From Phlebotomus papatasi (Eukaryota > Arthropoda > Insecta > Diptera > Psychodidae), in contig NC_077224.1 of NCBI RefSeq assembly GCF_024763615.1, positions 56,120,712 to 56,184,711 on the forward strand: DNA of 64,000 bases. The letters are read 5' to 3'. This document shows, one piece after another, positions 1-13,390 of this stretch (the stretch's first letter is position 1; every line of letters starts with the position of its first letter). Made by a program: the position numbers and the translations under genes. Under the pieces are notes generated by a model that did not search any database, was not told the DNA's origin, and saw only the letters and a list, made by a program, of their open reading frames with translations.

Positions 1-138
1 GAAAACTATCTATTCAAATGAATATTGCATTAATTCAGATTTAGTAGGGAACTTGGAAAATATTTAATGGTACGAAACTTCCGTCATTTAAAATTCCAAA
101 GCATTTCCGTAAGCTTTTGTCGTATCTGCGACCCCTTA

Positions 139-258
139 TGCCCTAGACACATTTACGACTTAAGCCGAGAGACTGGAAAATGATGAAAAATACGTCTAAC
201 CGTTATTTCGAATATAATTACGCTAAGCCGTCTCTCGGCTAATCCTCGGGTCTGTCAA
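139..258. repeat. MITE, family B (short copy)
   Basis: It begins with the family's terminal motif ccctagacaca, followed by the stretch around gacttaagccgagagac. It ends with an inverted counterpart around gccgtctctcggctaa. The same ends recur at 24.7, 29.1, 44.6, 47.5, 55.3 and 60.0 kb. This copy is internally shorter than the roughly 215-230 bp copies. Confidence 0.6.
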
Positions 259-1192
259 GGCCCTTATATTCACATAGATACAGGAAGTGATTATAAAATT
301 GTCCCACGATGTGATACCAATTTCACTTCCTAAACTAAGTGAGATTAGTCGCGGTCACTTCACTAAAGCTTAAATTTAATATGTATATATCTCTATGGCT
401 TATACGGTCAGTGAACCAGGGTTTCTGCCGTTTACCTGGGGAGACCGGTTGTGAAGTCGGTCGGCAGCCGCAAACAGTTGATTGAAATAAATTTGAATTG
501 AATTGAATTGAATTTTGCTGAGGGAAGATTTTCACTGGTGGGCGCCAGGTCTTTAAGAGACGTTCTTTGAACCAAGGACCTATAGCGGGTATTTCGTAGG
601 TAAGGGAATAGAATGCTGGCACAGAAATATCTGGGCAAAGAACATGTCGGTTGAACTGCACCCTTCGAGCCTATTTGCTGATCCAACCGACGAAATCCAT
701 GACATATGTGGTGGATTAAGTTTTATTTATGAATTATCTTATTGTCATTCAATTCTTTAGCTTCTCTTTGTTGGGACCTTTAGGCCATTCTTACTCTCAT
801 GCTGAGCAATTCCCTAGAATATGTCGCACTAGTAGGTAAGGTTTAATTTCGAGTCGTTTCAATTCCCAGAAATTTTCACTTCAATACGAAAATTCTACTG
901 CTAACCGATACTAAATTCAATGAAAACCACCTTTATCATCAATTCCATCTACTACTCCCAGAAAATTGAGAGGATTTGGAGCGTTTAGAGTCTCATTGAC
1001 TTGCCACGTAACCTTACTTTTTAAACTAGGAAAGTTTAACATTAAATAACTATATTCTATAGAGTTTTACGTTAGTTTTTTGTAGCAGGTCTACTTGAAG
1101 TTATGCCCTTTGTTGCTGGGAGCCTTTATTATTGGAGCGTTAATCCACAATGGAAGAAAACTTTTAAACTTTCAATATCTGTAGTTTATTTA

Positions 1193-1339
1193 TGCCCAGC
1201 GCACAGTAACTTCTGTTTGTAAACATGTTTTTAAAGTTTCCTATGAGAGAGAGCGAACTGACTAGATATAGATTTCAGTCACTCACATTGAAATATCAAA
1301 TACATATTTATAAAACAAAAGTTTTTGTACGTTGGGCAT
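1193..1339. repeat. MITE, family A (palindromic, about 147 bp)
   Basis: The left end reads tgcccagcgcacagtaac and the right end is its near reverse complement, closing with gttgggcat. The centre has the palindromic gag/ctc motif gactagatatag. It belongs to the family found in tandem clusters at 13.6-14.1 and 43.1-43.9 kb and singly at 49.8 kb. No coding capacity is visible. Confidence 0.75.
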
Positions 1340-3161
1340 TACGATAATTTCTTAAAATTTTCGTTTTGGTAAAAATTCAATTAGTAGACTCAACATATAT
1401 ATTCTATAGTCATTTATACGTGAGCTGCCCCACCTTCCCGTAAACCTTTATAAAGAGAATTTCTTTTCTATAGCGATCAATGATTTCGCTGTTATCCTTT
1501 TTGTCTGACAGGAGAACTGGAACAGTAGTAAACATAGAGTAGTTATAAACACTACGACTTATAGACCTATATGAATTCATTGACAGTATGGAGATCCTTG
1601 TTCACTGAAGAAATGAGCGATATAAGTCCAAGTAGTGTCCACAATAAAATAAGTATTTACAACTACCCCATGTTTACTACTGCCCTAGTTCCCCCTACTT
1701 TGCAATTTTCATAAGATTAATGGATCTGAGAACTTAGATTTGAGAAAATTCCTGGAAAAAGAAACGATTTGCAACTTTAAAATTATACGTAGGCCCATTT
1801 TATATAGTTTTCCACGTGTCCGCCTCAAGATTAAGTTTTTTAGTCTAATGTTTCTCCCACAAGTATATAGTAGACACTAGTTGTTTTTTCTCTGCATTTT
1901 TATTACTCCACAACAATTCATTCAATGGCAGTACAAGACTCAAAGTATTGTGTAAGTGATATTATTAACAAATCCCAAGCAACTTTTCAACTCAGCCACT
2001 CGAATGGGGTATTAAGGCAACAGAAGCGGGGACACACCATGAATAAATCCATACATTTTTGTTTTTGGTGGCGCTGTATGTGTACTTATGCTTTTTTTGC
2101 GCCATGGAAAGCTTATCGTGATAAATTTATCTATCTCACTTTGGCACGCATCACGTGTTGGATTGACCGAGTGAGATGAATATATTGATTTGGATGTAGT
2201 GTGATGGTGTCTGTGTGAGATGCTGTGGAGCTCCCCATGAGAGTTGGCCCAAAACGAGACGATCGGGGGAGAGAAATGTGCCGTGTTGTGTCGGCGTCGC
2301 GCAACTTTATAAATATTGATCGAGCTTTTACTTGGTCGATTCTGCCTTCATGGATTTGTCGTGTGGCGTCCCCGAATTTATACTGTCATCTCACTCATAT
2401 GCATGCAAATTCATTAGACTGTTTCACTCTGGCATGGCTCTCCAAGTGGGATTGATACGAAATGATGACGTCACATTTGGCATTAAAGTTTCGTCGCATC
2501 TGTTTTGCTCTCTCCACCACACTCTCATGCAAATTCCACGGCGAATGTGAACAGCATTTTTGGGGGACAGCAGCATCCAGCATTTCATACCATCATACTA
2601 TTTTTCAACCATTAATTCTAACTTCTCTAGATCATTCTTTCATCCTGTTCTTGCCATCCATTTCGTGTGTTCTTGCAAGGGGAATACTTCTTCGTGCCCC
2701 ACAAAATGGGATGATCTCGCAAATTCATCATTCCGTGCTTCGTTTTAGCTTCCATTCTTTCAATTAATATTATTGGAGTTATTTTTACATCTTTGTATTG
2801 CTGCGAAAAAAAAATGTCACGAGAAAGTTCTTCTCAGGGCGATTTCATTGACTATTTCCATGGAAATCGTGAGATTATTCAATACACGCCATTACTCATA
2901 CACCTGAAGCGTGTGTCGCCTAAAATGGCAAAAATTCTCTTGTTGAGTGAAAAATTATCTCGTTAATGGAAGGACATACTGGCGAGATTCTCCATTTGAC
3001 CACTTGAAGGAATAATCATGGGGCTGGATTATGTTAAAGAGATGTTAACATAACTTTTATTTTATTATCTTCTACTGTGTTGAAACAGCCTTTAGAGCAA
3101 AGGGTTTAATAACAACAATTTGTAGACTTTTTATTTTGTAAATTAGGCTTTAGAGTCTTCC

Positions 3162-3392
3162 TACACTGAGAAAAAAATGGGGATGCGATTAACTTTTTTT
3201 CCTCATAACTTTAACACTTTTTAGGTGTAAAAATATATCAACATTCTTTAATGTTAATTTTACACCTTTTGAAGGGTAAAATTATCATGAAAAAGTGTAA
3301 CTTTAACCGGTAATATACCTAAAAAGCATAATATTTACACCGATTTGGGATCCGGAATGTTATTTTAACTTTTTCGGATTTCTTTCAGTGTA
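3162..3392. repeat. MITE with cactgagaaaaaa ends
   Basis: It starts at ctacactgagaaaaaa and ends at tctttcagtgta, which are inverted complements. The interior consists of repeated ttaac/gttaa and tttttaggtgta motifs. A longer, internally inverted relative lies at 55.5-56.0 kb. Confidence 0.7.
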
Positions 3393-4210
3393 TACAGTTA
3401 ATGTAGAATTGTTAGATGAGTTTTTGCAATGGATAAGTTAAAGTTAATAAGTGGTAGAAGTATAGTTAATAAATGCTTAAATGGTAGACGCGAGATATTT
3501 TCAAAAATACACTGAAGAGAACAAGAGAACGCCGATCAAATTGGCAAGCGCCCGAGCAAGAATCCAAATCTTAAGCGCATTTTCCCCATGTCTCATTTTA
3601 CTTCTCGAACTCCACAAAGGGAGCACTATGTATAATCCCTCAATGTTGAATTACATAATATATTTCTACTTCTTTCCACTCAAGGGGTCGTATTTTGGTA
3701 GAATTTTGGAAATCTTAAGTTTAACTTTTTTGACGTCACGCTGTTTGTTCGTCCGACTGTTACCACGCCTAGAGCTCAAGCGGTTAGAGATAGAGATTTG
3801 GGACCTTCGAGAGATCCCCTATAAGTCGACTCTGGAACCATTAACATGCCATTCATTGTCCCCCAAACCCTCCCTTTCTCTTGCAAAATCATGTTTTTTT
3901 GGGATTGCTCAAATTTATTTATAGGATTACCCAGGTGGACATTTAATTCTTATATGAAATTACCGTTAAATCATTCCAAATAACAGTTTTTCAAAGTCAT
4001 AAGTTTAAAAAAACTCTAGAGAGCGTATTTCCCAATCAAATGGTATTATGTTTGGGATCGTTGAGTCTGACTATTACGATAACTAAACGACAACTACTTT
4101 TTATCTGGTGTTTTGGGAAAGGTTTTGAGTGATTTATAAATCGGTTCAAATCGGTTGAAACCCGGTAAACAATAAATAATTTGAAAGTAATTTTTAGGTA
4201 TAGCATCTAA

Positions 4211-4358
4211 TGGCCTCTACACCCTCTACACACTAGGAGAAATTTCTCTAAAAAATGATTTTTTAAAGAAAATTTCCCCTATCCTTGTAGGCAGAAACGT
4301 CAGAATTTTTTAAAAAAGGCAATTTTTGACGAAAATTGCTTCTAGTGTGTAGACACCA
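4211..4358. repeat. MITE, family H, with TAA target duplication
   Basis: Ends tggcctctaca and gtgtagacacca are inverted repeats, with a second internal ctctacacactag on the left. The element is flanked by TAA on both sides. A 110-bp relative with TTA duplications lies at 60933-61042. The 3-bp TWA duplication suits PIF/Harbinger-type MITEs; that superfamily call is inference. Confidence 0.7.
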
Positions 4359-7300
4359 TAAATCACGAGTTCGAGCACTTCGCAAAGCCTGGGATGCTTT
4401 GCCACCCCTTTTTGTGATAGACTTTAATATTAATGTGTTTCCGTTGCAATTTTAACTTAATGAGGTACATCAATGTGCTGATCTTCAAGAAATTTTGTTT
4501 TATGATTTTTTTTGTCTGACCATCAATACAGAAATCAAGAAGATATTAGTTGATTAAAAAATACTTAAGCTTCACAAAGTCTTGTATTACTTTTATAAGA
4601 AAGATGTTCTTTAATGATTTGTAATTTTCCATCAAAAGCTTCATTAAAATTTTTTACCAGTTTTAACTAGTTTTATAAGGGCAATATCCTTTTACATTCA
4701 TCATTTCTATCTACATTTATTTTGCATCCTGTGAGATAGCATAACAAACAAAATAAAATTATGGGCTCAATTGACGAATTATTAGAAGTCTTTCACAAGT
4801 CACCTGGATTTATTTTGTATCTAAAGGAAGATCTCACTAAGACTCCAAGTTTATATTTTTTTTTATCGTTCAGCCTCTAGTTTTACGAACAACTAGGCAA
4901 ACAGAATAGTTCCGATTATGTTTTTTTAATTTAATAAAAAAAAGATTGTGGTACATACATTGCTTTGAGTTACTTAACAACGAACTAGAAAGTTATTATT
5001 TTTGCAGTTGTTTTAGAATACTATAATGCTGACAAGGATATATCGATCGCTCAGAATAAGAAACGAATAACTCGCAGTAGACAAATTTTACAGGAGAGCG
5101 ATTTGAAGCTGAGATTTTACATACATAGTTATAGGATAACTGTTGGAATAGTTATCTTTCAAGTATAATATTCATAGAGAAAGAGGGCATAAAGAAGTAT
5201 CTGAAAAGCGAGTAAATCGAATTTTGAAAAAAAAAAAAAACAAATTGTTCGACTTATTATCCTGAGTCATCGATATATTTTCTAATATTTAAGGTATCAT
5301 TATAACTTTTAACAAATTTCAATTTCATTTTAAAATTGCAAAATTGCTCCCAAATTTCGAATTCAAAAATTAGCTGATTGTATGTATGTTAACATTTCTA
5401 TACCCTTATTCATCATTCAATGGGGATTTTCTTTTGTTAATTAGAACATCTGGAACCAACAGATAATCTCAGCTGAAATACCAAAAAGTTTCGCATTTAT
5501 GAATTGTACTTTTTTGCGTACGCACTTGTAACATAACAATTGCATGATTCTCATTCTCTCTAACTTCGATGTTAGTGTAAAAAGATCGTTTGTTGTTTTT
5601 CTTCAATCCCACTGTGAGTGGCTTTAAGTTGTGAAACCGCTATGAAAATTATCATTTGGGCTTATGTGTGTTTTATTCAAAAACCGCTAAATTATCTCAC
5701 CACGCTTCCGAATAATGTCCGTCTATGTGCGTTTTGTGTATATATTATTGGTATTTGCTGACAAGTGGGACATGAAATAAGAGAGGTCAGAGACAAAAGC
5801 ATACCTGATAAGGTGCGGTATTAATAAGACATTTTCAAATACTGCTTTAATTTTTTTTTATATTCAATAATACATATACTGTTTCAACATAATTATATGA
5901 ATGATTTAAGCTTTTGTCTTTCTTATAGAAAAATATCTTGATTTTTATTACCTATGTATATAAGAAGACAAAATTCCAACAATTTTATTTCTCAAAATGT
6001 TTGCAAAAAAAGCTTACTTTTGGATTAAGTTCAAATAGGGGAGGGTGAGGTAGTTTCTGGTATGAATCGCAGGTTGAATTTTGTGATCGTTTTTCAAAAA
6101 ACATGCTAAACTCAAATAATCAACTGTGTTAGAGATAGTTTATGGCTTTTGAGTTAATAAAAATAGTAACAATAATTCTTGAATTATATCACACAGCGGC
6201 GTTGTTACTGACGTTTTGAGGATTTGCGTGTTTTGAGATAGAAGTTCTCAAACATTAATTAATTCAAGAATATAATTTTAAAAATAAATGATTGTTTTGT
6301 TTTTTTCTTGTTATTAAATTTTCATTATTTGAATTAGGGTATCTGTACCAAATTGCGACCAGCTTGCAATTTCGGCCTCTTCTTGTGTTACGCAAATTTG
6401 CAAATTTCCATGAATTTTTAGTGTTTTTCATACTCTCCATAAGTCCCTTAAGTCCCACGAACTTATGCAATCATCCAATATAAAGTAAAATTGTAAATTG
6501 TCAAAACGTCACTAATAATACTGCTGTGCGAAATATTGTCCTTTATCGAGGAAGTTGCATCAATATTTTCGTTGTAGGTTGAAAACAAGGGTGGTCAGTA
6601 ATTCACAGATTACTGGCAAGTTGCAACTTATCACCCTGAGTCATCAGCGCCACTAGCGGGAGAAAACTCACGCCAGAGGCGCTGTGATATTTCTTTTTTA
6701 TTTTAATTTCCAAAGCCTAGTCAAAAAATTCTTTGTAAATTTTTATAAACTCGCGTTTTTATTAGTTTTCACAATTTAAACAGAACTTTAGAGAGAAATA
6801 TTCTTCATCTAACCGTTATGAACACTTCTATCGAGGAAATTTCATTTGAAAGTGATACATATTTGAAATTCCGAGTATTTTAAAGTTACATTTTCTTCTC
6901 TTTCTGATACTTTGGCTGTTAAGTGGGAAAATTTTTGAGGGTAAGAGTGAGATGGTGTGATAGGGAGGCGATCACTAAGGAGGGCTTTCTGAAGCGTGTG
7001 AAGCTCATGGAGAGCTTTTTCTCCATAGAAACACCCTCTCGGGAGATGTTTCATCTAGACGCTTGCGTGTTGAAAACGTAAACATGAAAGATATATAATT
7101 TGCAAATGTATTTGTGTTGATGTTGCTGGGTGGCAAAAGTTTTCGCGAGAGACCAGAAGAGAGAGAGAGAGTGAGTATGAAGAAAAGCTGTGGGTAAATT
7201 GCGTTGTTGTGTGATAAAATGCAAAAATTTTTCCTAGTTTATGTCGTACAAATTGCTAGATGATTTCACAATTATTAATTTGTGCTTTTAATCCCTCCCC

Positions 7301-7935
7301 ATTTCTCTCCACATAAGAAGAAAAAAAGCATCCTCGTGGGAAAATTGTGATATAAAAATTCCAATGAGTCGCTATGGGGGATGTATTTAGCTTTCGAGAG
7401 AAAATTTAATCATAGGGTAGATAGATGAAAATATTTGCATGCGGGAAAATTATGCGGCGGCGGAAGGAATTTTCACTAAGACTCCTGCACATCCTCATTT
7501 TAAAATTAAATTTCTCAATTGATGCATTTGCAAACGTGCGCCACATTTTCTCCTTCTATTTGGAGTTTTCCATCCATATCTCTCTCGCCTTTTTCCATCT
7601 CTCTTCAATGTTATTGATTTTTCATCGGTCTCTCACCAGAGTGCTTCTTTTGTTGAACATAAAATAATCTTCATTTTGCCGGAGAGATTCTCACGATGGG
7701 AATCTTCATTTTCCCAACAAAAATTTTCCTCACTATAGGCCTCTATTGGGCAAGAGCGAGAGACATATGGAAAAATTAGTAATGAGTCCATTCATTTCGG
7801 ACGAAAGGGTCAATGACTTAATTGTTTGGTCTCTTCGATGTCCCCCAACCACCCAGTCAATTGGATTTTCGAATGGGAGTATTCAGAAGGAGGATGTAGG
7901 AGGGTGAAAAAAAGGCTTTTTCATTGTGTCATTTT

Positions 7936-7950
7936 GGGGGGGGGGGGGGG
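7936..7950 (+). repeat. Homopolymer G15
   Basis: Fifteen consecutive G are present in otherwise AT-rich DNA. It may be a true mononucleotide run or a sequencing or assembly artefact. Confidence 0.9.
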
Positions 7951-9637
7951 AATTTTCTCACCAACACTTATAGCAATTGATTTTGGGTATAGCTTTTCGT
8001 GGGATTCTAGAGCCCGGAGAGAGAGGCGAAAAAAAGCTCCGTCAATAGAACATTGAACTTGAGGCAATTTTCTCTCCTCTCTCGGCAAACACGTGTGTGT
8101 CTATGCCTGATAGACCCAAGCAGAATCACTTTTCTCTCCCTGAGTTTCACTTGAAAATTTATTGTCTGTGGACGTACTTCTGGACTATGCCGAGTTTTTG
8201 TCATAGTTCCACCTAAAATTTTCTATCAAATTCAGTTATAAGTTTTTACAGCTATTTATACAAAGTTTTTCTCGATACCACATCCCGTTTGGGATTCTTG
8301 AAAAATTATATCATTTGAAATATCAACCACAATTCTTTAAGTATTTTGAAGTGATATATCCCAAGTGGTGTTAGCATTTGTCACAAGGCACAGAAGAAGT
8401 ATATCGTGATAAAGCTAAAAAAAAAAAAACAGAGGAAAGCAAAGAAGATGAAGAAAACGAGAGCTTCAAATCGCACTTGAGTATCTCTTAAAACTCCCAA
8501 TGTAATATTTCTCTCGACATTCATGATAGTGAGACGTGTGTGTTGTGTGTATGGTTTGTTTTTTTTTATTATTATTTCTTCACTTATTGTAAAACAGAAA
8601 GTGAAAAATGTGTTATTTCACTTTAATACGAAGAGGCAGACTTGGTGGAGAGTGATAGTGAATGGGGGAGGACTGAACACAAGTCTCTGGGTATAAACCT
8701 TATGTGGATATGGAAGGAATTGTGTAGGTCAGGGAATATGGAAGTTCTCGGCTTCTCTGGCTAATGTGCACCAATATAAAGTGAATATGGTACAATTGGA
8801 AAAGTTATAAGAGACAAGATAATTTTTCCACTGTTGACTATTTAAAAAAAATACTTTTCCAGCCAAGTGATATATAAATTCCTCCACATTTTGGACAGTT
8901 ACTGTTGAAATATTTTAGTGCCAATTGTGTATTTGGGGGAAGCACAAGAGATTACTTATTGTGCTTTTGCTGACTGGAACTTTTGGGAACTATTGATTGT
9001 CCAGCCATTCTGAAAAATAAACAAAGTATTGAAGAAAATCTATCAGGCTACAATATAAATTTCCAACGAATAGGACACTGAAAGTGCTTTCTACATGTTT
9101 CTTTCTTTAATGCAGTATAGAACTTTGTTTTTAGAATTTCCGTCATGAGCTTCTGCATGTAAGAAAAATTTTATTAATCTTATCTGATTATCTTATCTGA
9201 TTATAAAATTTTATTTTATATAATCAGAATAATAAGAAACGCATATTTAATCATTTTTATTGATGTTAAATGTTATTGTTTTTTAAATTCATTTCTAGAA
9301 ATATTTTTTTCTATAAAGAAGACTACTCTAAAAATATCAACCGTTATAAATGTATTTAAAATTAAAAGGAAAAAGTAGCTCTGCTTTTAGATATACAAAT
9401 AAAATAAGTATGTTTAGAAGGGCTGGTTCGTTGGTTGGAGGCTTATCCGGCTCGAAGGACCAGATAGGTGTACCAATTCACAAAGGGAAAACTAGGGCAA
9501 TAGTAATATTGAAATTTCTTGTTACTTCCTTACCGTGAGGGTTCTATAGAACCTTGAAAACTAGTATATCATCTTTGTTTTCTTTAAATCAGTTCCTAAA
9601 ATATTGAAAAATTAATAAAATATATACATTGCTTTGG

Positions 9638-10452
9638 GTAGTATTTCGGCCACTTTGAGTGTAATACCGGCCACCTTGTTCATGACTAACTTTTGTGAAG
9701 CAGCGGATAGAAAATTTCAAAACGTCATACGGAACGAGTTTAAAAATATTTACTTTAATACGTTTATATGTCCCACAAGCCCTGAGATCTTCCGTGTAAT
9801 TTATCCTGAAGAGTAGCATCTCAAATTTACGCGCAGATTCCCGTAGCAATTTGCCCTTCCTAAACTCTTCCAAGGCCTTTTCCACATCATCTTTTTCATA
9901 GAGGCAATGCTTTATTTTCTATGAGCATTGTATAACTTAGGAATTGAAAAAATAAATAAAATGAATAAAAAATTCAGGAAAGCAAAAAATGTTGCCGGAA
10001 TAGGCAACATTACTTCACCGGTGAGACGCTCACAAAGTATCTATTTTTTACGCGAAATACAGGATCCAGCTGGGTAATTTTATCCGAAATTTAAACAACG
10101 ATTCACTATTAACTTAAGCAAAAAGAATCTTTAATGAAAAACATCAAAGGAAAACCCTCTGCACTTCACCGCAGATCACAAGACTGCTAGAAACACAAGT
10201 GATCTGTCACATTTTTTGTAAGACTCTTCCCACACTGACTTTGTACAACACAATTTAGATTCAAATTATACCTAAAATTTAACGATCTTGGTGCTAATAC
10301 ATCCTAAAATGAATTAATATTTAAATGCAAAATAAATTTATTCACTATTCGAAGATTAAATCCATAATTTGTAATTTATTTAATTTGTTAGCCGAAATTA
10401 TACTCAAAGTGTCCGGAATATAAAGCTGGCCGAAATTTGGCACACTTACCCT
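9638..10452. mobile_element. Degenerate pogo-like DNA transposon (family G, long copy)
   Basis: The right end, around ggcacacttaccc followed by TA, matches the inverted end of the shorter relative at 61869-62375. On the minus strand, at about 9800-9890, a frame encodes a segment resembling the psq/pogo-type helix-turn-helix of transposases, with residues VEKALEEFRKGKLLRESARK. The same stretch is recognisable but eroded in the 62 kb copy. No catalytic core is left, and the left end lacks the expected terminal motif, so it is probably truncated. The pogo assignment rests on this short motif and is tentative. Confidence 0.5.
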
Positions 10453-10513
10453 AATGCCACTTCGTCCATTTTTTTTGGTCTCGAAAATGTGTATAATCCC
10501 GGGACCACACGTA

Positions 10514-10728
10514 GGGGGAAGTGGGGCACCTTTGAAAGTGAGGCACCTTTGAAATTGGGATTTTTCTCCTATGTTTAAGTGGAACTGAGCTATATGATAA
10601 TGTAATTTAGCTTCTCAATCTGTTTATGCAGCTAAATTATATCACGATAAGGATCAATTTTATTTAAATATAGGTTAAAAATCCCAATTTGAAAGGTACC
10701 CCACTTTTAAAGGAGCCCCACTTCCCCC
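10514..10728. repeat. MITE, TA duplication, ends gggggaagtgggg
   Basis: Left end gggggaagtggggcacctt and right end aggagccccacttccccc are inverted repeats, flanked by TA on both sides. This is typical of Tc1/mariner-superfamily MITEs. It has no coding capacity. Confidence 0.8.
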
Positions 10729-13390
10729 TAGTGGGTTCTAATTTGACAATCAATTTGTTTCAGCCCTAAAGTCATTCTCAGCTGGAAGTTAAAGATCACA
10801 ATTCTTCCTTAGGTAGTCAAGAAAAATACTTGTAAAGTGTTCTACATTAAAATAAAACTGCTAAAATCAGATTAGTGAATGAATGTCGAAAATGCGTGTA
10901 TAGGAAGTCTAGAAATAACCAATATATTTCTAACTGTACGGCAAAGACGGTGTTTTGAATCACGTGAGAACTTACTACACAGCATATTGTATTTTTTTCT
11001 TTTTTTATCACAAATATTTTTTGAGTAAACAAAGCAATGCCAAGGAAACTTCAGTGAATTGAATGGATTGTTTGGTGAGGAGTATAATATTGAAGAAGTG
11101 CTCTTCTCTTGAATGGCAAGTTGTGCTAAAAAGGCAGCAATTTAATTAATTTACAGCGTCATTGGGAGATTAAGCATGAGAGCCCCTGAGACGATCATTT
11201 CCATCCACGGCTTGGCATCAAAAGTCTCCTGAATGCTTCTGATAAGTCTGGGGTATATTATGTATACTTTTATTCGTTTGGATTTTGTTATGTGTATATA
11301 TGTGTATGTATGTGCCTATGTGGCCGATCGCAAGAGATAACGAGGGACATTAATGTCGACAAGACAGTCATAAAAGTGATAGATTGGCATAAACTATTTA
11401 AACAAATGCGATATTTATGCAGAATGGCGTCGTTGCGTTTTCACAAATTGCAATCTTTATCCATTTATTGTGTGCTTTATTGGGCGCGATTGGTAGGAGA
11501 ATGGGTAAAAGAAGTTCTTCATCATCTTTTTGCAACAAACCCGCCCCATATTCTTTGAAATTGGTAGTTTTGCTCCCATGGAAAATTGTGTTGTTCAGGA
11601 AATGGCATCTTTTTCACTCATCCTCCCCATTTTGGGAAATATCCTCCCCCTATGTCTGTTCCCAGAAATAGAGTAGGAGAATGAGGGAGAGCTTGATTTC
11701 AGAGAATTTGGCGACTTGGAGCTTTTTTTCCCTTGCCCCAATGACTTGGCATGAAGATGGTGAAAAAGTGACGAAGTTTTCGGACATGAGTTGTTTTCTT
11801 TTTTATCAGAGTTCGGCCTTTATCTATTCGCGGCTTTTTTTTACCAACTGATACAAATCGCTTTTATCTCACTCAATTCTATATCATTCTCCGGTTGTGG
11901 CATTTTTTCCACCAAAATATCACACACGCGCCCAAGCTCGTTCCTTCACCCCCAAACGCAGTTCGAACAGTAAGGTTAAAGTTTACTGACCGTCACAAAT
12001 AAATACAAGCACATTCGGGGGTTGTCGCACAAAATTCGTGTGTAATTTTTATACATTCCTTAGTATGGGTGTGCTGACTTGGGAGATGAGAGAGAATTTT
12101 GTGCGCGAGTTTAGCACCAAAAGAGAGAAAAACACTTTTTTCCTCTATCTGCTTCCTATACCAAAAAACTATTTTGAGACAGAAATATCCGAGAAAAATA
12201 TCATGATAAGAAGAACCACTCAGAGCTTTTCGGCGGAAAAAGGTTCGAGGCTTTTTTGTTGTTGTCCCGCATGAGTACAAGGGAGCATTAAATTGTGAGG
12301 GAGCGAAAGAGAGGTGAGAGAGAAAGCATCAAGGGAAAACCATGACCTTGCAGCAGGGGTGTGAGCTTTTGGAACAAACGAAGGAAAGCTCGATCGATAA
12401 AATTGTAACACAAGTTTCAATTTATTATACCACCTTCATAGCTACTTTCAATGATGTTTATTCACAATTTTCCACGCAGCTTTTGATGAAGGTAAATGGG
12501 AGAAAATTTTTAGTAGGAATTCCTATATAAACCATACAAGGAAATTCAATTAAAATTGTGTCACAGAAACCAACCAAAAAGTAAAATCCATTACGAAATG
12601 TTGTACTTGAAAGAAGAAATATAAGAGGAAAAGTTGATGGGTTGAACATGAAAAAAAATCAATGGGGGGAAGGAGGAAAAATTTCAGCTTGAGGTGACAC
12701 AGTGTCTGTATTTTTAGTCATTTGCGGAAATTTGTGAAATTCACCCAACAATTGACCAACAAAGACAGTCACGTCATCACATTTTCACTCTCTTCTCACT
12801 ACTTTTCTTCTTTTTTTGCAACATTACCCATTTTTGTTTAAACAGGTGAGTCTGCTATATGACGTAGTTATGAAGGTGGAAAAACACGACAGTTGTCTAC
12901 GCTGCAATTCTTTCTCTCATATATGCATTTTCCACCTCCACAAAAGTGCTGAACTTTTCACATGAATTTACATGAAAGAGAATATTTTCTCACTGTAAGT
13001 TGAGATGTTGATTTTTTCCATGAAAACTCAGCACAAAATATTACTCATAGCTCAGTGTTTCTCTTTTTCAGCAAATATGATGATTTTGTTGAAGTTTCAT
13101 GAGAAAAATCATTAAGTTGACTTCACGTATTATACTAACATTTAAGAACGCCCTTCATTTTGTTCAGTTTTAAACTAAATCATTGTAATAACGTACTTTA
13201 TTAAAGAAATATTTTTAAGGGTTAAATTTACCCTTGGTACTGTGTTAATCTAACACATGAGTCATTCAATTTTAAATTTCAAGACTTATTTAAACTAAAG
13301 TTCACCATATTTGTTTATGCAGTGGATCTATTTACTGTTGACCTCAAAATCGATTCTTGAGATGACCAAAAAATAAAATTATCCAGAAAC
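10729..13390. other. Non-coding stretch, nothing recognised
   Basis: This is AT-rich DNA without recognisable repeats, RNA genes or exon-like frames. Short open frames occur on both strands but show no conserved motif. Confidence 0.5.

Larger units (their letters stand above)
1340..9630. other. AT-rich non-coding stretch, mostly unique
   Basis: Apart from the MITEs at 3162-3392 and 4211-4358, no gene or repeat is recognised. GA- and CT-rich patches occur around 7.1-8.1 kb, with a run of 15 G at 7936-7950. Open frames here are short, unconserved in appearance and lack splice-bounded structure. Confidence 0.5.

Noticed and set aside
3481..3924. 147-codon open + frame
   Set aside because: No recognisable domain, no splice-bounded structure and AT-rich random-like composition.
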